Origin: a virus
Strand: one strand, 5' to 3'
Virus record (IMG/VR): IMGVR_UViG_3300042301_002924
Coordinates: 1-45,585 of that record
DNA length: 45,585 nucleotides
Part shown: positions 11,883 through 22,000 of the stretch, piece by piece
How the letters are laid out: every line of letters starts with the position of its first letter
Numbering within the stretch: the stretch's first letter is position 1
Program-made: the position numbers and the translations under genes
Notes under the pieces: generated by a model
Database searches by the model: none
What the model saw: only the letters and a program-made list of their open reading frames with translations
Told to the model about the DNA's origin: nothing

Positions 11883-14132
11883 ATGGCAACAAGAATCCAA
11901 GTTAGAAGAGATACTGCTGCAAATTGGACAGCAAATGATCCCACCCTTTCAGATGGTGAAATTGGATTTGAAACAGATACAGGTTTATTTAAAATAGGTA
12001 CAAATAATACTTCCTGGACTTCCCTTGAGTATGCACAAGTTTCAGCACAAGGTTATAATCTATTCACTGACACAGTAACACTTTTTGATCCATATACTGA
12101 ACAAGAGTTATCTACACTTGGAGCACTTCCAGGACCTCCTTATAAATTAAAAGTTTATGCAAATGTTGATAATTATGCATATACAGTAGGAGATACTGTT
12201 AAAATTAAAAATTTCTATGACGTTGAAGATATTAATCCAGTGCTATCTGCTTCAGCAACATCAGTTGATGCATTAGATTCATTATCTGAAGGATATTTAA
12301 CAGCAACATTTAATACTTCTTCACCAATGGACATTTACCCTAATCAATATATAATAGCAACTGATGCAAATGGATCTGGATGGGTAGTTACTATTTACAT
12401 AAGCACGGTATCTGGAACAGAAATTTATGGATCATATACTACATTAACTGCTCCAGAGTCATCAACGGTTACTTCTAATTGGATTGTTGAAAGAGACACT
12501 AACAACTCACCTATACCTGAGTACTATAATTCAAATAGAAATATAGTTGGGAATATATCAGGAGTTGGATCTAATAGCTACACTATAGACATGCTTGATT
12601 ATGCCACAAATAGGTGGGAATCAAACACCTGTAATGTTGGTCTATCTGGAGTAAGAGGACTTGAAGGAAGTTCTGGTCCAACTGGTGATCCAGGTCTAAC
12701 TGGTGATCCAGGAACCAATGGTGAAAATGGAGCCCCTGGAGCAGCTGGAGCAGAAGGACCACAGGGTCCAGGATATGAAGTAACTTATGATTCAAATGTT
12801 CATATGCTTTATGACAGTGTAAGCTATGTATGGAATGCTTATAGTGTCACATCTTGGGCAGAAGGAATGCATTACACAGTTCCAGGAGATTTTTCAAATA
12901 GTGCTTATAGAGTTGGAGATTATGTAAAATTCCATTTTGGAGATCCTTCTCTACCAGCTAGTCCCTATATTGAAGGATGGATTTATGAATTAGATCCAAC
13001 ATATGCAAGAATAGTTGTTCAAAGATGGTCAAATAATAGTGACTGGTCTACTACAGTTGCAAGTGCTGCTGCAATAGTTCCAATATTTTCAGCACATTTT
13101 GAGCCTGGATATAATTTTGATAGAAGAATAGATGTATATGGTGGAATGGTTCAAGCTCCATTTACCAACATTAGCTATCCAACATTCCTTTCTGATATTC
13201 AATATGGAACTTCAAGAGGTTTTGAGGGATATCATCGTGGATCTTATAATCCTGGAGACTATGTAGTTATTTCATCTAGATCAAATCCAGGAATTAAAGT
13301 ATTTGCTTATATTGGATCTATTGGATATGCAAACTTTGCAGATCAATTCTATATCTACCCCCTTGAAGTATTAACTTGGGATGCTGATGAAGAAGATGAA
13401 TTTAATGATTGGACATTATCTATTGCATCCCCTCCTAAAAAGGAATACAAGCTAAGCAATCCGCTACCCCTACCTTGGGATGCTAGTAATCCGCCACCAT
13501 CACCATATTCTCCTTCATCGCCATTTGCACTTCCAGAATTATTAGATGTTGTATCAATTTTTGGAGATCCAGGATTGTTTGAAGTTGGAAATCTTGTAAG
13601 AGCAGTTTCTAAGTCAGAACCAACTGCAGCCTTTTATGGGGAAATAACTGAATTAGGCTCTGCATCTAACTCTTTTGTTAATTCAGTTGAAGTATCAGAT
13701 GTATCTGAATGGACAGTTGCTGCTGAAAATACTTACAGTGATTGGGAATTATTTTTAGGGGAAAAACCAGTAGAATATCAACTTGCTACTCCAGAAAAAA
13801 TAAGCACTTTTACTAATATAAATATTACTGCAGAAGATATGGGCAAAATTATTTATACTTCCAATGGAGATCCTATTACCATAACTCTTGATCCAAGTGC
13901 AAGTTCAGTTCCACACCAATCTCAAGTAACTATTGTTCAAAGATGGAGTGGGGAAGTAACAATTTCTCCTTCTGAAACATCAGGAACTATTTATTTTGCT
14001 GAAACAGATGGACTTACAGAAGGAACTGTAACATTAAAGGGAATATATTCTGCAGCTACACTTATTAATGCTGAAGGATTCTGGATTTTAATTGGAAGTT
14101 TTGGATCTGCTGCTGCTTATGTAGGGGCTTAG
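11883..14132 (+). CDS. Tail fibre with Mtd-like N terminus and collagen repeats, 749 aa
   Basis: Residues 1-55 (TRIQVRRDTAANWTANDPTL, then DGEIGFETDTGLFKIG) match the beta-prism N-terminal domain found in phage fibres and the major tropism determinant. About residues 260-300 are collagen-like Gly-X-Y repeats (GPTGDPGLTGDPG...). The C terminus (EDMGKIIYTSNGDPITITL...GFWILIGSFG) resembles that of the 1086-aa fibre. It likely trimerises and binds the host surface. No Shine-Dalgarno; leaderless start proposed. Confidence 0.85.
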   Translation: MATRIQVRRDTAANWTANDPTLSDGEIGFETDTGLFKIGTNNTSWTSLEYAQVSAQGYNLFTDTVTLFDPYTEQELSTLGALPGPPYKLKVYANVDNYAYTVGDTVKIKNFYDVEDINPVLSASATSVDALDSLSEGYLTATFNTSSPMDIYPNQYIIATDANGSGWVVTIYISTVSGTEIYGSYTTLTAPESSTVTSNWIVERDTNNSPIPEYYNSNRNIVGNISGVGSNSYTIDMLDYATNRWESNTCNVGLSGVRGLEGSSGPTGDPGLTGDPGTNGENGAPGAAGAEGPQGPGYEVTYDSNVHMLYDSVSYVWNAYSVTSWAEGMHYTVPGDFSNSAYRVGDYVKFHFGDPSLPASPYIEGWIYELDPTYARIVVQRWSNNSDWSTTVASAAAIVPIFSAHFEPGYNFDRRIDVYGGMVQAPFTNISYPTFLSDIQYGTSRGFEGYHRGSYNPGDYVVISSRSNPGIKVFAYIGSIGYANFADQFYIYPLEVLTWDADEEDEFNDWTLSIASPPKKEYKLSNPLPLPWDASNPPPSPYSPSSPFALPELLDVVSIFGDPGLFEVGNLVRAVSKSEPTAAFYGEITELGSASNSFVNSVEVSDVSEWTVAAENTYSDWELFLGEKPVEYQLATPEKISTFTNINITAEDMGKIIYTSNGDPITITLDPSASSVPHQSQVTIVQRWSGEVTISPSETSGTIYFAETDGLTEGTVTLKGIYSAATLINAEGFWILIGSFGSAAAYVGA

Positions 14133-14134
14133 AA

Positions 14135-14620
14135 ATGATCCCTCTAGGCATTGTATCCGCTGCTGGTGCAGGTGGGCTTCCAACAAAGATACTTTTATCG
14201 GCTCAAGTAACTGCAGAGAATAATGGAGTCTATTCATCACCTACCACATCCTCTGTATCACCAAATAGTACTTATTTTTTAACATCAGTATCATATCCAT
14301 ATACAATACATCAAGTTATTCTAACAGCAACACTAACGTATGGCTTAGATGAAGATTATTATTCAAATCCAGTTGTTGGACAATCTCTATATTTTAATAT
14401 TGGAGGTTCTATAATTGGAACATCTTCATTAGAATCTGTCAGTGGCTCAACAATGACTACTGACTCTAATGGTCAAATAAGTAAAACATTTACAGGCGGA
14501 GAGTGGACAACTTCTTTTAATGGTGATTATATTCAAGCATTTTTTGATGGTAATCTTGAAGGAACAATTTTGGCATCAGAATCTGGAACTATGAATGTAA
14601 CAGAGTATGGTGCTGCATAA
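14135..14620 (+). CDS. Structural or fibre-associated protein, 161 aa
   Basis: A Ser/Thr/Gly-rich beta protein with no Cys and no membrane helix (SAAGAGGLPTKILLSAQV at the start). An Ig-like or fibre-domain fold is likely (YFNIGGSIIGTSSLES). It starts 2 nt after the fibre stop and its stop overlaps the next ATG, so it is probably a virion part made with it. Not recognised by family. Confidence 0.65.
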   Translation: MIPLGIVSAAGAGGLPTKILLSAQVTAENNGVYSSPTTSSVSPNSTYFLTSVSYPYTIHQVILTATLTYGLDEDYYSNPVVGQSLYFNIGGSIIGTSSLESVSGSTMTTDSNGQISKTFTGGEWTTSFNGDYIQAFFDGNLEGTILASESGTMNVTEYGAA

Positions 14621-14838
14621 TGTCTACTACATTCCCTTTAGATCCAGAAGTAAATGATACCTTTCAAGGATATTTTTGGGATGGAGAATTTTGGAAAAAA
14701 CAAGGTCAAGATTTAAATGTAGAAGACTTTGTTACAATAGATAATCTTCCTACTGCAATTTTAGGAATTGATACCGTCCTTGATGGCGGAACTGCTTTAG
14801 CAGAAGTTGTATTAACTATTGATGGCGGAATTTCTTAA
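14620..14838 (+). CDS. Small structural protein, 72 aa
   Basis: STTFPLDPEVNDTFQGYFWDGEFWKKQ resembles the short modules of phage fibres that read FPxxPxxGQxFxxxG-xxWxW. The C terminus is hydrophobic and acidic (DGGTALAEVVLTIDGGIS). Overlaps the previous stop by one base. Confidence 0.65.
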   Translation: MSTTFPLDPEVNDTFQGYFWDGEFWKKQGQDLNVEDFVTIDNLPTAILGIDTVLDGGTALAEVVLTIDGGIS

Positions 14839-14848
14839 ATATCATAAG

Positions 14849-14857
14849 TGATATAAT
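14849..14857 (+). promoter_or_regulatory. Extended -10 (TGA-TATAAT) at a leaderless start
   Basis: Ends 8 nt before the ATG at 14866, with no ribosome site. Same geometry as 11865. Confidence 0.6.
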
Positions 14858-14865
14858 TAAGTATT

Positions 14866-15816
14866 ATGGCAGTAACAATTGTTAGAACAGCTACATCTTC
14901 TCAGATTGGATCTTTGCTTACCCAAGCTTCTGCCTCAAATACCTATTTAACACAAGTTTCTGCATCAAGTACTTACCTAACCCAGTCTGCTGCCTCTGCA
15001 AACTATCTTCCACAGGCATCTGCATCAAGTACTTACCTAACCCAGTCTTCTGCATCAAGTACTTACCTAACCCAGTCTGCTGCCTCTGCAAACTATCTTC
15101 CACAGGCATCTGCATCAAGTACTTACCTAACCCAGTCTTCTGCATCAACTACTTATGCACCAAAAGCATCTCCAACATTCACTGGAACAGTAATCCTTCC
15201 ATCTGGAACAGTAAATAGTAGCATGATTGCTAACGATACAATTAGTGATATTAATATTAAAAGTACTGCTGGTATCAGCTGGACAAAGTTGGGAATTTCT
15301 TCTACTGTTTCTTCTACAGAAATAGGGTATATTGATGGAGCTTCTGCAAATGTACAAACGCAAATTAATAGCAAAGCTCCACTTGCTTCCCCAGTATTTA
15401 CTGGAACAGTAACAAAACCAAGTCAACCATATTTTCACGTTAGGTCAACACAAGCTACTGCAGTTGGTGGAGATGTATTATGGTCTGTTATAGATAACAA
15501 TATTGGATCATATTATACTGCAGCAAATGGAAGATTTACTGCACCAGTAGCTGGAACATACTTTTTCTCTGCACATGGATTATGGAATAATGCAGACGCT
15601 GGCGATATGAGAATTGCTTTATATAAAAATGCAGCTGGAATTAATGGAAATAGATTTATTTTAACTAAAACTGCAAGCAATTGGATGACATTCTATCTTA
15701 ATGATATAATTTATTTAGCAGCAGGTGACTATGTAACAGTTAGATATCTTCAAGGAACAAATACTTTACATGTTGATGCAGATTATAATGGATTTAGAGG
15801 ATGGTTATTAGGATAA
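14866..15816 (+). CDS. Tail fibre with YLTQ repeats and C1q-like tip, 316 aa
   Basis: Residues 20-100 are ten-residue repeats (SASSTYLTQS, AASANYLPQA). Then come fibre motifs (SPTFTGTV, SSTEIGYIDGASANVQTQI, ASPVFTGTV). About 180-316 forms a C1q/TNF-like jelly roll: NGRFTAPVAGTYFFSAHGLW, RIALYKNAAGI, LAAGDYVTVRYLQG, and YNGFRGWLL at the end. C1q domains are trimeric, which fits a fibre tip. The repeat region carries a recent 90-bp duplication. Confidence 0.85.
   Translation: MAVTIVRTATSSQIGSLLTQASASNTYLTQVSASSTYLTQSAASANYLPQASASSTYLTQSSASSTYLTQSAASANYLPQASASSTYLTQSSASTTYAPKASPTFTGTVILPSGTVNSSMIANDTISDINIKSTAGISWTKLGISSTVSSTEIGYIDGASANVQTQINSKAPLASPVFTGTVTKPSQPYFHVRSTQATAVGGDVLWSVIDNNIGSYYTAANGRFTAPVAGTYFFSAHGLWNNADAGDMRIALYKNAAGINGNRFILTKTASNWMTFYLNDIIYLAAGDYVTVRYLQGTNTLHVDADYNGFRGWLLG
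14958..15137 (+). repeat. Near-perfect 90-bp tandem duplication in the fibre gene
   Basis: The 90-bp unit (three ten-codon repeats in the order YLTQ, YLPQ, YLTQ) occurs twice in tandem, followed by a partial third copy. The identity is at DNA level, so the duplication is recent or maintained by recombination. Length change stays in frame. Confidence 0.8.
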
Positions 15817-16076
15817 TGAAATATGAAATTGAATTAAATGATGCACAAGTAAAGGCATTGTCTTATGTAGCATATGATCCACAAGATTGGATTCAAAACG
15901 CTGCTTCAAATCGTGCAAGAATTGCAATTGAAGAAATTTTTCAATTAGAGGTTGCTAGAATGTTGGCAGACCCAACAATTACCGAAATTCCTGCAGATAG
16001 AGAAGCGGTAGTTTTGGCAGCAAATATTACTTCTGCAAAAGATAGAGAAGACAATCTATCTAATGAAATAATGTAG
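15816..16076 (+). CDS. Conserved phage protein next to fibre genes, 86 aa
   Basis: MKYEIELNDAQVKALSYVAYDPQDWIQNAASNRARIAIEEI is a conserved block that I associate with a small phage protein often coded beside fibres; function unknown. The ATG overlaps the fibre stop (TAATG), so I use it rather than an in-frame GTG-like extension. Confidence 0.75.
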   Translation: MKYEIELNDAQVKALSYVAYDPQDWIQNAASNRARIAIEEIFQLEVARMLADPTITEIPADREAVVLAANITSAKDREDNLSNEIM

Positions 16077-16304
16077 TTAAATGTTACTACTTGCAGACTT
16101 TTCATTAATAGTATCTAATTCATTAACAATCTTATAAGCCCATTGAGTAATTGCATATTCATATTTATGATAATGATGACCACAAAACATTAATTCCCCT
16201 GAAACTCCAGTGGCAAGGATAAAAGCTTGAGCACCACATCTATCACAACGATCTGCAATTTTTAATACTTTTTCTTCTTGCTTCTTTGTTTTTGTTTCAG
16301 GCAT
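16077..16304 (-). CDS. DUF7455-type zinc protein, 75 aa, minus strand
   Basis: IADRCDRCGAQAFILATGVSGELMFCGHHYHKYEYAI matches the actinobacterial DUF7455 family (ADRCDRCGAQA...G-LLFCAHH), with Cys-Cys...Cys-His-His zinc ligands. The family is largely actinobacterial, the best single host clue here. It lies antisense in the late region with its own AGGAG site, like a moron. Its stop abuts that of the plus-strand gene. Role in the phage unknown. Confidence 0.85.
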   Translation of the reverse strand: MPETKTKKQEEKVLKIADRCDRCGAQAFILATGVSGELMFCGHHYHKYEYAITQWAYKIVNELDTINEKSASSNI

Positions 16305-16391
16305 TTATTACTCCTATGTTATTCATATGTTATAATTGTCATTAAGTCTTATAGGAGATTGTACCATAAAATCGTGAATAATTCAATATCT

Positions 16392-16688
16392 ATGTTTGTT
16401 GAAAACTGGCAAATGTTTCTATCCCTTACCGCCATTCTAGGCGTTGGCTATGCAACCGTAAGAAAATTTGAAAGAATTCTTGGTAAAGATGAAAAGGGCA
16501 GAACTATAGCAGATCGCCTTGATCGTGTAGAGCATCAGATATTTCCAAATGGTGGCTCAAGCCTTGCAGACAAGGTAAATAATCTTGGATCAAATCAAGG
16601 TGAAATTAAAGCAGATGTTAAGCAATTAACTGGAGAAGTAAAAGTAATTCATGATGTTTTAGTAGCATATATTGCAGATAAGAAATAA
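16392..16688 (+). CDS. Membrane-anchored coiled-coil protein, 98 aa
   Basis: An N-terminal hydrophobic segment (WQMFLSLTAILGVGYATV) precedes a charged helix (DRLDRVEHQIF) and a coiled coil (GEIKADVKQLTGEVKVIHDVL). This resembles small actinophage membrane proteins sometimes listed as DUF2746 or holin candidates. The start is uncertain: ATG at 16392 has no ribosome site, GTG at 16374 lies 16 nt after AGGAG. A TATAAT at 16331 may be its promoter. Confidence 0.65.
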   Translation: MFVENWQMFLSLTAILGVGYATVRKFERILGKDEKGRTIADRLDRVEHQIFPNGGSSLADKVNNLGSNQGEIKADVKQLTGEVKVIHDVLVAYIADKK

Positions 16689-16695
16689 AATAGTT

Positions 16696-16704
16696 TGGTA
16701 TAAT
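16696..16704 (+). promoter_or_regulatory. Extended -10 (TGG-TATAAT)
   Basis: Lies 32 nt before the ATG at 16737, with GGAG in the leader, so this unit is conventionally led. Confidence 0.5.
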
Positions 16705-16736
16705 AGGAAAGTAAGAAATAAATAGGAGTGCCCAAC

Positions 16737-17081
16737 ATGACCCCAGGGCTTGTAAACTTTGTTTGTCCTCAAGGTAGTACCTTTAGAAGGACTTTAACAT
16801 ACACCCTGGATAATCTTCCTGTTAATTTATCTGGATATTCTTCAAGATTACAGGTAAGACAAGCATATTATTCTGAAGATCCAATTGTTTCCCTAGTTTC
16901 TGGAAGTGGAATTACTATTGGAGGATCTGCAGGAACTATTGATATATTAATTGCAGCAAGTGCTACATCTAATTTTCCTCCAGGAAATCACGTTTATGAT
17001 TTAGAAATAATCAGTCCATCAAACATTGTTGATAGATTAATCGAAGGTACATTCAATGTAACCCCAGAGGTAACAAGGTAA
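16737..17081 (+). CDS. Small tail or fibre-connector protein, 114 aa
   Basis: VCPQGSTFRRTLTYTLDNLPVNLSGYSSRLQVRQ follows the phage pattern QGxTFxRxLTW-DG-P-DLTGYxARMQVR, a baseplate or fibre-associated module common in actinophages and other phages. I start at ATG 16737 (8 nt after GGAG) rather than GTG 16728. The gene at 30323 encodes a related, diverged protein. Its stop overlaps the next gene. Confidence 0.75.
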   Translation: MTPGLVNFVCPQGSTFRRTLTYTLDNLPVNLSGYSSRLQVRQAYYSEDPIVSLVSGSGITIGGSAGTIDILIAASATSNFPPGNHVYDLEIISPSNIVDRLIEGTFNVTPEVTR

Positions 17082-17527
17082 TGGCAGAATTAAAAGTACA
17101 AATTGATCAAATTACAAATAATGTAGTTATTGATGAAGAAAATGTAGTAGTTCAATTAGGAACCTCTGGTCCACAAGGAGCAAGAGGCTCTGGAATATTA
17201 AATGGCTCAGGAGAGCCTTCTATAAATTTTGGAATTGTCGGAGATTTTTATATAAATACAGATAATTTTAATCTATATGGTCCAAAAAATAACTCTGGAT
17301 GGGGAACCCCAATAGATTTAGTTGGAGCTAATGAATTGGGATATGTTTATACTCAATCAGTACCAGCTTCAACATGGAACATAACACATGGTTTAGGGTT
17401 TATCCCTAATATTACAGTAGTTGATTCAGGCGGAACAGTTGTTGAGGGGTCATACAATTATCCAAATAATAACTCTGTAGTTTTAACCTTTACTGGTTCT
17501 TTTACAGGAAAGGCTTATTTATCGTAA
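17081..17527 (+). CDS. Short fibre protein, 148 aa
   Basis: A short collagen-like GPQGARGSG follows an N-terminal beta strand region, then GDFYINTDNFNLYGPKN (typical fibre phrase) and a C-terminal WNITHGLGFIPNITVVDSGG tip. The same W-TH-LG tip ends the next fibre. Together with the preceding gene it forms a connector-fibre pair, repeated at 30323-31292. Confidence 0.8.
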   Translation: MAELKVQIDQITNNVVIDEENVVVQLGTSGPQGARGSGILNGSGEPSINFGIVGDFYINTDNFNLYGPKNNSGWGTPIDLVGANELGYVYTQSVPASTWNITHGLGFIPNITVVDSGGTVVEGSYNYPNNNSVVLTFTGSFTGKAYLS

Positions 17528-17545
17528 TGAAGGGGGTGAAAATAT

Positions 17546-18991
17546 ATGTCTAGAAAATTTTTAACAAGTATTGATTTAAACCGTAATGAATTGCAAAATG
17601 GTGTTATTCATAATCTTGCAACAGATCCAAATACTGGAAATGAAGCAGATGGTCAACTTTATTACAATACCGCTTCCAAAACATTAAAAATCTACAACAA
17701 CGCAGCAAGTGCCTGGGTTCCTGTTAGTGCAGGTTCTGAGTCTATTGAAGATGCCGTTGGAGCTCTTATTGATGCTGGATATGGTATATCAGTAAATTAT
17801 GATGATGAAGGTAACTCTTTAACAATTGCAAATACTGGTGTTTTGTCCGTTGCAAATACTGATAACAACGTAACTCTGTCTGGTTCAGCTGGAGACGTTA
17901 CTATTGGTCTTGCAGCAACAATTGATGTAGATACGTCTGGTAATGCTGGAACTGCAACAACACTTGAAACATCAAGAACTATCAGTCTTGGTGGATCTTT
18001 AAGTGGAAGTGTTAGTTTTGATGGAAGTCAAGATGTAACAATTACAGCAGATATTGTGGCAGATTCAGTCGCTCTTGGTACAGATACAACTGGTGACTAT
18101 GTAGCAGGTGCAAATGCATCTGGTGCAGGTATCAGTGTAACTGGTTCAGGTGGCGAAGGTTCAACCCTTACAATTGAGAACACTGGTGTAACTTCTGTAT
18201 CTGGAACAAACAATGAAATTACTGTTTCTGCTTCTGCAGGAGCTGTGACCATTGGTTTGGCACATGACGTAACAGTTGGTGGAGATCTGACAGTTGATGG
18301 TAATTTGACAGTAAGTGGTTCTACTACTTACCTAAATACAGCAACACTTGAAGTTGAGGATAACCTTGTTATTCTTAATTCAAATGTTACTGGTACTCCA
18401 ACTACAGATGCTGGTATTGAAGTAGAGCGTGGAGATTACACTAATACATCTTTGTATTGGGATGAATCAGAAAATAAGTGGACAGTTGACGTAGTTGCAG
18501 ATAGTGCAGCTTCTGCTTCTGCCACTGCTCTTTCTTTGGAAGGTCACACTCACGTTGCATCTGATGTTACTGATTTCAACACTGCTGTAGATAGTGAGAT
18601 TGATGCATACCTAACTGGTAGTGATTCAATTTCTATTTCTTCAGGATCAATTGATATCACATTGCTATCAGGTTCAGGTTCATACCTTACAACTTCAGGT
18701 GGTCTAGCAGTAAACAAGTCTGATTTAGAATCAGCCTTTGTTGCTGACGGATTCCCAAAGAAGTATGCAGAAGGAAATGGTTCCTTAACAACAATTGGTG
18801 GAGTATGCACATGGACGGTTACACATAGCCTTGGAACCAAGGATGTAACAGTTCAAGTATACGAAGTTGCTGCTGATTATGCACAGGTAGAAGTAGATGT
18901 ACAACATACATCAACGTCTGCTATTACAATTAAAATCAACAGTACTTCAACAATTTCTGCTGACACTTACCGTGTTGTAGTAATTGGATAA
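17546..18991 (+). CDS. Tail fibre, 481 aa
   Basis: KFLTSIDLNRNELQNGVIHNLATDP...GQLYYNTASKTLKIYNNAASAWV is a standard fibre head. The shaft has beta-helix repeats (NTGVLSVANTDNNVTLSGSAGDVTIGL and a second copy). A VDGNLTVSGSTTYLNTATLEVEDNLVILNS block and a W-TH-LGTKDVTVQV tip follow. Strong AGGGGGTGA site. Codon use is less A-ending here than in the glycosyltransferases, suggesting high expression. Confidence 0.85.
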   Translation: MSRKFLTSIDLNRNELQNGVIHNLATDPNTGNEADGQLYYNTASKTLKIYNNAASAWVPVSAGSESIEDAVGALIDAGYGISVNYDDEGNSLTIANTGVLSVANTDNNVTLSGSAGDVTIGLAATIDVDTSGNAGTATTLETSRTISLGGSLSGSVSFDGSQDVTITADIVADSVALGTDTTGDYVAGANASGAGISVTGSGGEGSTLTIENTGVTSVSGTNNEITVSASAGAVTIGLAHDVTVGGDLTVDGNLTVSGSTTYLNTATLEVEDNLVILNSNVTGTPTTDAGIEVERGDYTNTSLYWDESENKWTVDVVADSAASASATALSLEGHTHVASDVTDFNTAVDSEIDAYLTGSDSISISSGSIDITLLSGSGSYLTTSGGLAVNKSDLESAFVADGFPKKYAEGNGSLTTIGGVCTWTVTHSLGTKDVTVQVYEVAADYAQVEVDVQHTSTSAITIKINSTSTISADTYRVVVIG

Positions 18992-19008
18992 AGTATAATA
19001 TAATGTGG

Positions 19009-19032
19009 GGGGCTAGATTAAACCCTAGCCCC
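19009..19032 (+). terminator. Hairpin between two fibre genes
   Basis: An 8-bp stem GGGGCTAG/CTAGCCCC with an 8-base loop lies 18 nt after the stop. No clear U-run follows, so it may attenuate or protect the mRNA rather than terminate. Confidence 0.45.
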
Positions 19033-19052
19033 TCATATTTAGAAGGAAAAAA

Positions 19053-22000
19053 ATGGCAAAGAAATTTTTAACAGGATTAAATTTAGTAGTATTGGATACA
19101 GATCCAGCTACTGGCTCTGAAGGCGAGCTATATTTTAATTCTTCAGCATCTGTTGCAAAGATTTACCAAGCAGGAGCTTGGTCAGTCCTTGGTGCAGGTG
19201 ACGTTGATTCTAAGTCAACTAGTTCTGTTTATTTAGTTAGAAATAATACTGGATTAACAATATTAAAGGGAACTTTGGTTTCTGCTTCAGGAGCAGAGCC
19301 TAGTGGAAGAATAGACGTAGAGCCTTTTGCAGCAGTTGGTGGAATTAACTCAGAACTAACTGTTATGGGTATGGCTACTGCAAATATTTCTAACGGTGTT
19401 AATGGAGAAGTGATAAGTTTTGGAACTTTAACTGGACTAGATACTAGAGGTAACGTTGCTAGTAGTATAGCTGTTGGCGATGAAACATGGGCTGAAGGAG
19501 ATATTCTTTTTGCTCATCCAACTGTTGCTGGAAAACTTACTAAGGTAAGACCACAGCACGACCTGGCTGTTGCTTTTATTACCGTTCGTCACGCATCCAC
19601 TGGACAAATTGCAGTAAGAATTATTCCAGGAAATAATCATTTAGAATGGATGCACGATGTTTTAATATCTGGATCTGTTCAAAATAATGAATTATTGGCA
19701 TATAACAGTGCTTCTGGACTTTGGATTAATCAAACTGCAGAAGAAGCAGGATTGTTAACAGAAGAATCTGCTTCTTCTACATATCTTACACAACTATCTG
19801 CTTCTATGAATTATTTAACATCTGATGATGCTATTATGCTATATCAGCCAATAAGTGTAAGACTTTTTAACTTAACTGGCTTAGAAAATGTAGAAGGATT
19901 TTTAAGAACTGATGGTGGTCTTGGATGGGGAGTAGATACTGCAACTTATTTAACAACTGAAAGTGCATCTTCAACTTATTTAACTCAAACAGACGCTTCT
20001 AGTGTTTATTTAACACAAACAAATGCAGCAAATACTTATCTAACTCCTGCAACTAGTGCTTCAATATATCAACCATTAGATGGAAATTTAACTGCAATTG
20101 TAGAACTATCTTCAGGATCTCCAGGATTCTTAAAGAAGAATATTTTTAATGAATGGGTAATAGATAGTAACACTTATTTAACTACTTTTGATGCTGGTGA
20201 AACGTATCAACCAATTGGAAACTATGCAACGATTGATGGAATAGAAACTTTAACAAATAAAACCATTAGCTCCCCTATTATTCATGGAAATTTGACATTT
20301 AATGGGGATCTTGAATATCATACTTTTTCTGCAAGTGCAAACAGTTTATTTATAGACGTATTTGATGATTTATATATTCATACAAATAATGGAAGTATAA
20401 TTCTTCAACCAGACGAATTTGTAAAAATATATGATGAACTTGTCGCTACACAAGAATGGGTAGAATTTCAAGATTATTTAACAGTATCAAGTGCATCTGC
20501 TTTATATTCTCAAATAGATCATAATCATACTATAGATAGTCTTTCAAATGTTGAAATATCATCACTCTCTGATGGTGATTCTATAGTTTGGAATTCAGCA
20601 TCTTCTAAATGGATAAATCAGATTATAGAAGGTGGAGGTGGTTCTAGTGTTACCATTTCTTCTAGTGCACCAACTTCTCCGTCAGAAGGAGACTTGTGGT
20701 TTGACTCAGATACTTTAGAGCTATTCATATTCGATTCTTTATATTGGATTGAAGTTTCTGGTGGTGGGGCAGTAGATCTTTCTTCCTATCTTACAATAGC
20801 TTCTGCATCTTCAACTTATCTAACTCAATCGTCTGCATCTTTGACATACTTATCTTTAGAATCAGACACACTTGAAACAGTGACTGGTCGTGGAGCAACT
20901 TCATCAAATGCCATTACAATTAGTAATACAACAGAAGCCACAGACTCTACTACAGGTGCTTTGATCGTATCTGGTGGAGTGGGGGTAGCAAAAGATCTTT
21001 GGGTAGATGGAAATCTACATGTAGCTGGAACTACAACAACTGAAAATACTAAGACAGTAGCAACTCATGATAATTTAATCTATTTAAATGCTGCTCTTGA
21101 TTCAACTATTACAAATGCAGTTTTTGCAAGTGGATCTATAACCTATACAGCAGAAAATTTATATACTGCTGGAATGGATATTAGAATTACTGGTGTTGAT
21201 CCAGCTGGATTTAATATCTCTACTGGAGATAATTTAACTGTTGCTTCTGCTACTTCAACACAGTTTATTGTTATTAAATCAAACCCTGGGGCATCGTATG
21301 TATCTGGTGGAACTGCTCATGCAAAAGAAGAAGCTAATCCAGATTTAGGTTTTGCAGGTGGATATTATGATGCAGGATACGCTCACGCAGGTTTATTTAG
21401 AGATTCATCTGATGGAATATTTAAATTCTTTAAGGGATACACTCCAGAACCAGATGAAGCAGTTAATATTGACACTGGTCATGCTTCATTTGAATTAGCA
21501 GACATAATGGCACTAAATGCAACGCTATCTGGAAGCGTATCTGTTGGGGCAATTTTCGCTGGAGCATGGGTGGCAGATGTTATTGATGAGGCATATATAG
21601 ATACTGATATTGCTAGACTTTCTTCTCCAACATTCAGTGGAACTGTAAACATTCCAACATTAAATCTTACAAATGCCCTTTCCTATTCCTATGGTGGAAC
21701 TGGTCTAACATCTCTAGGAACTTCTGGTCAAGTACTGAAAGTTAATTCAGGAGCTACTGCACTTGAATGGGGAACGGTTGATGCACTTCCTTCACAATCT
21801 GGAAATAATGGAAAGTATTTAACAACAGATGGTTCAACAGCATCATGGGGAACTTTAGACTTATCCTTATACTTAACACTATCTTCTGCTTCTACTACAT
21901 ATGCAACAATATTGAGTCCAACTTTGACTACTCCAAATATTGGGGCAGCAACTGGAACATCTTTAACTACAACTGGAAATGTTATTTCACATGTTGATAT

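Noticed and set aside
12583-12795. Minus-strand gene inside the first fibre
   Set aside because: It is the reverse reading of the collagen-like repeats, giving Leu/His/Gln-rich nonsense.
14938-15150. CRISPR-like array
   Set aside because: The repeats are in-frame ten-codon fibre shaft repeats with no unique spacers.
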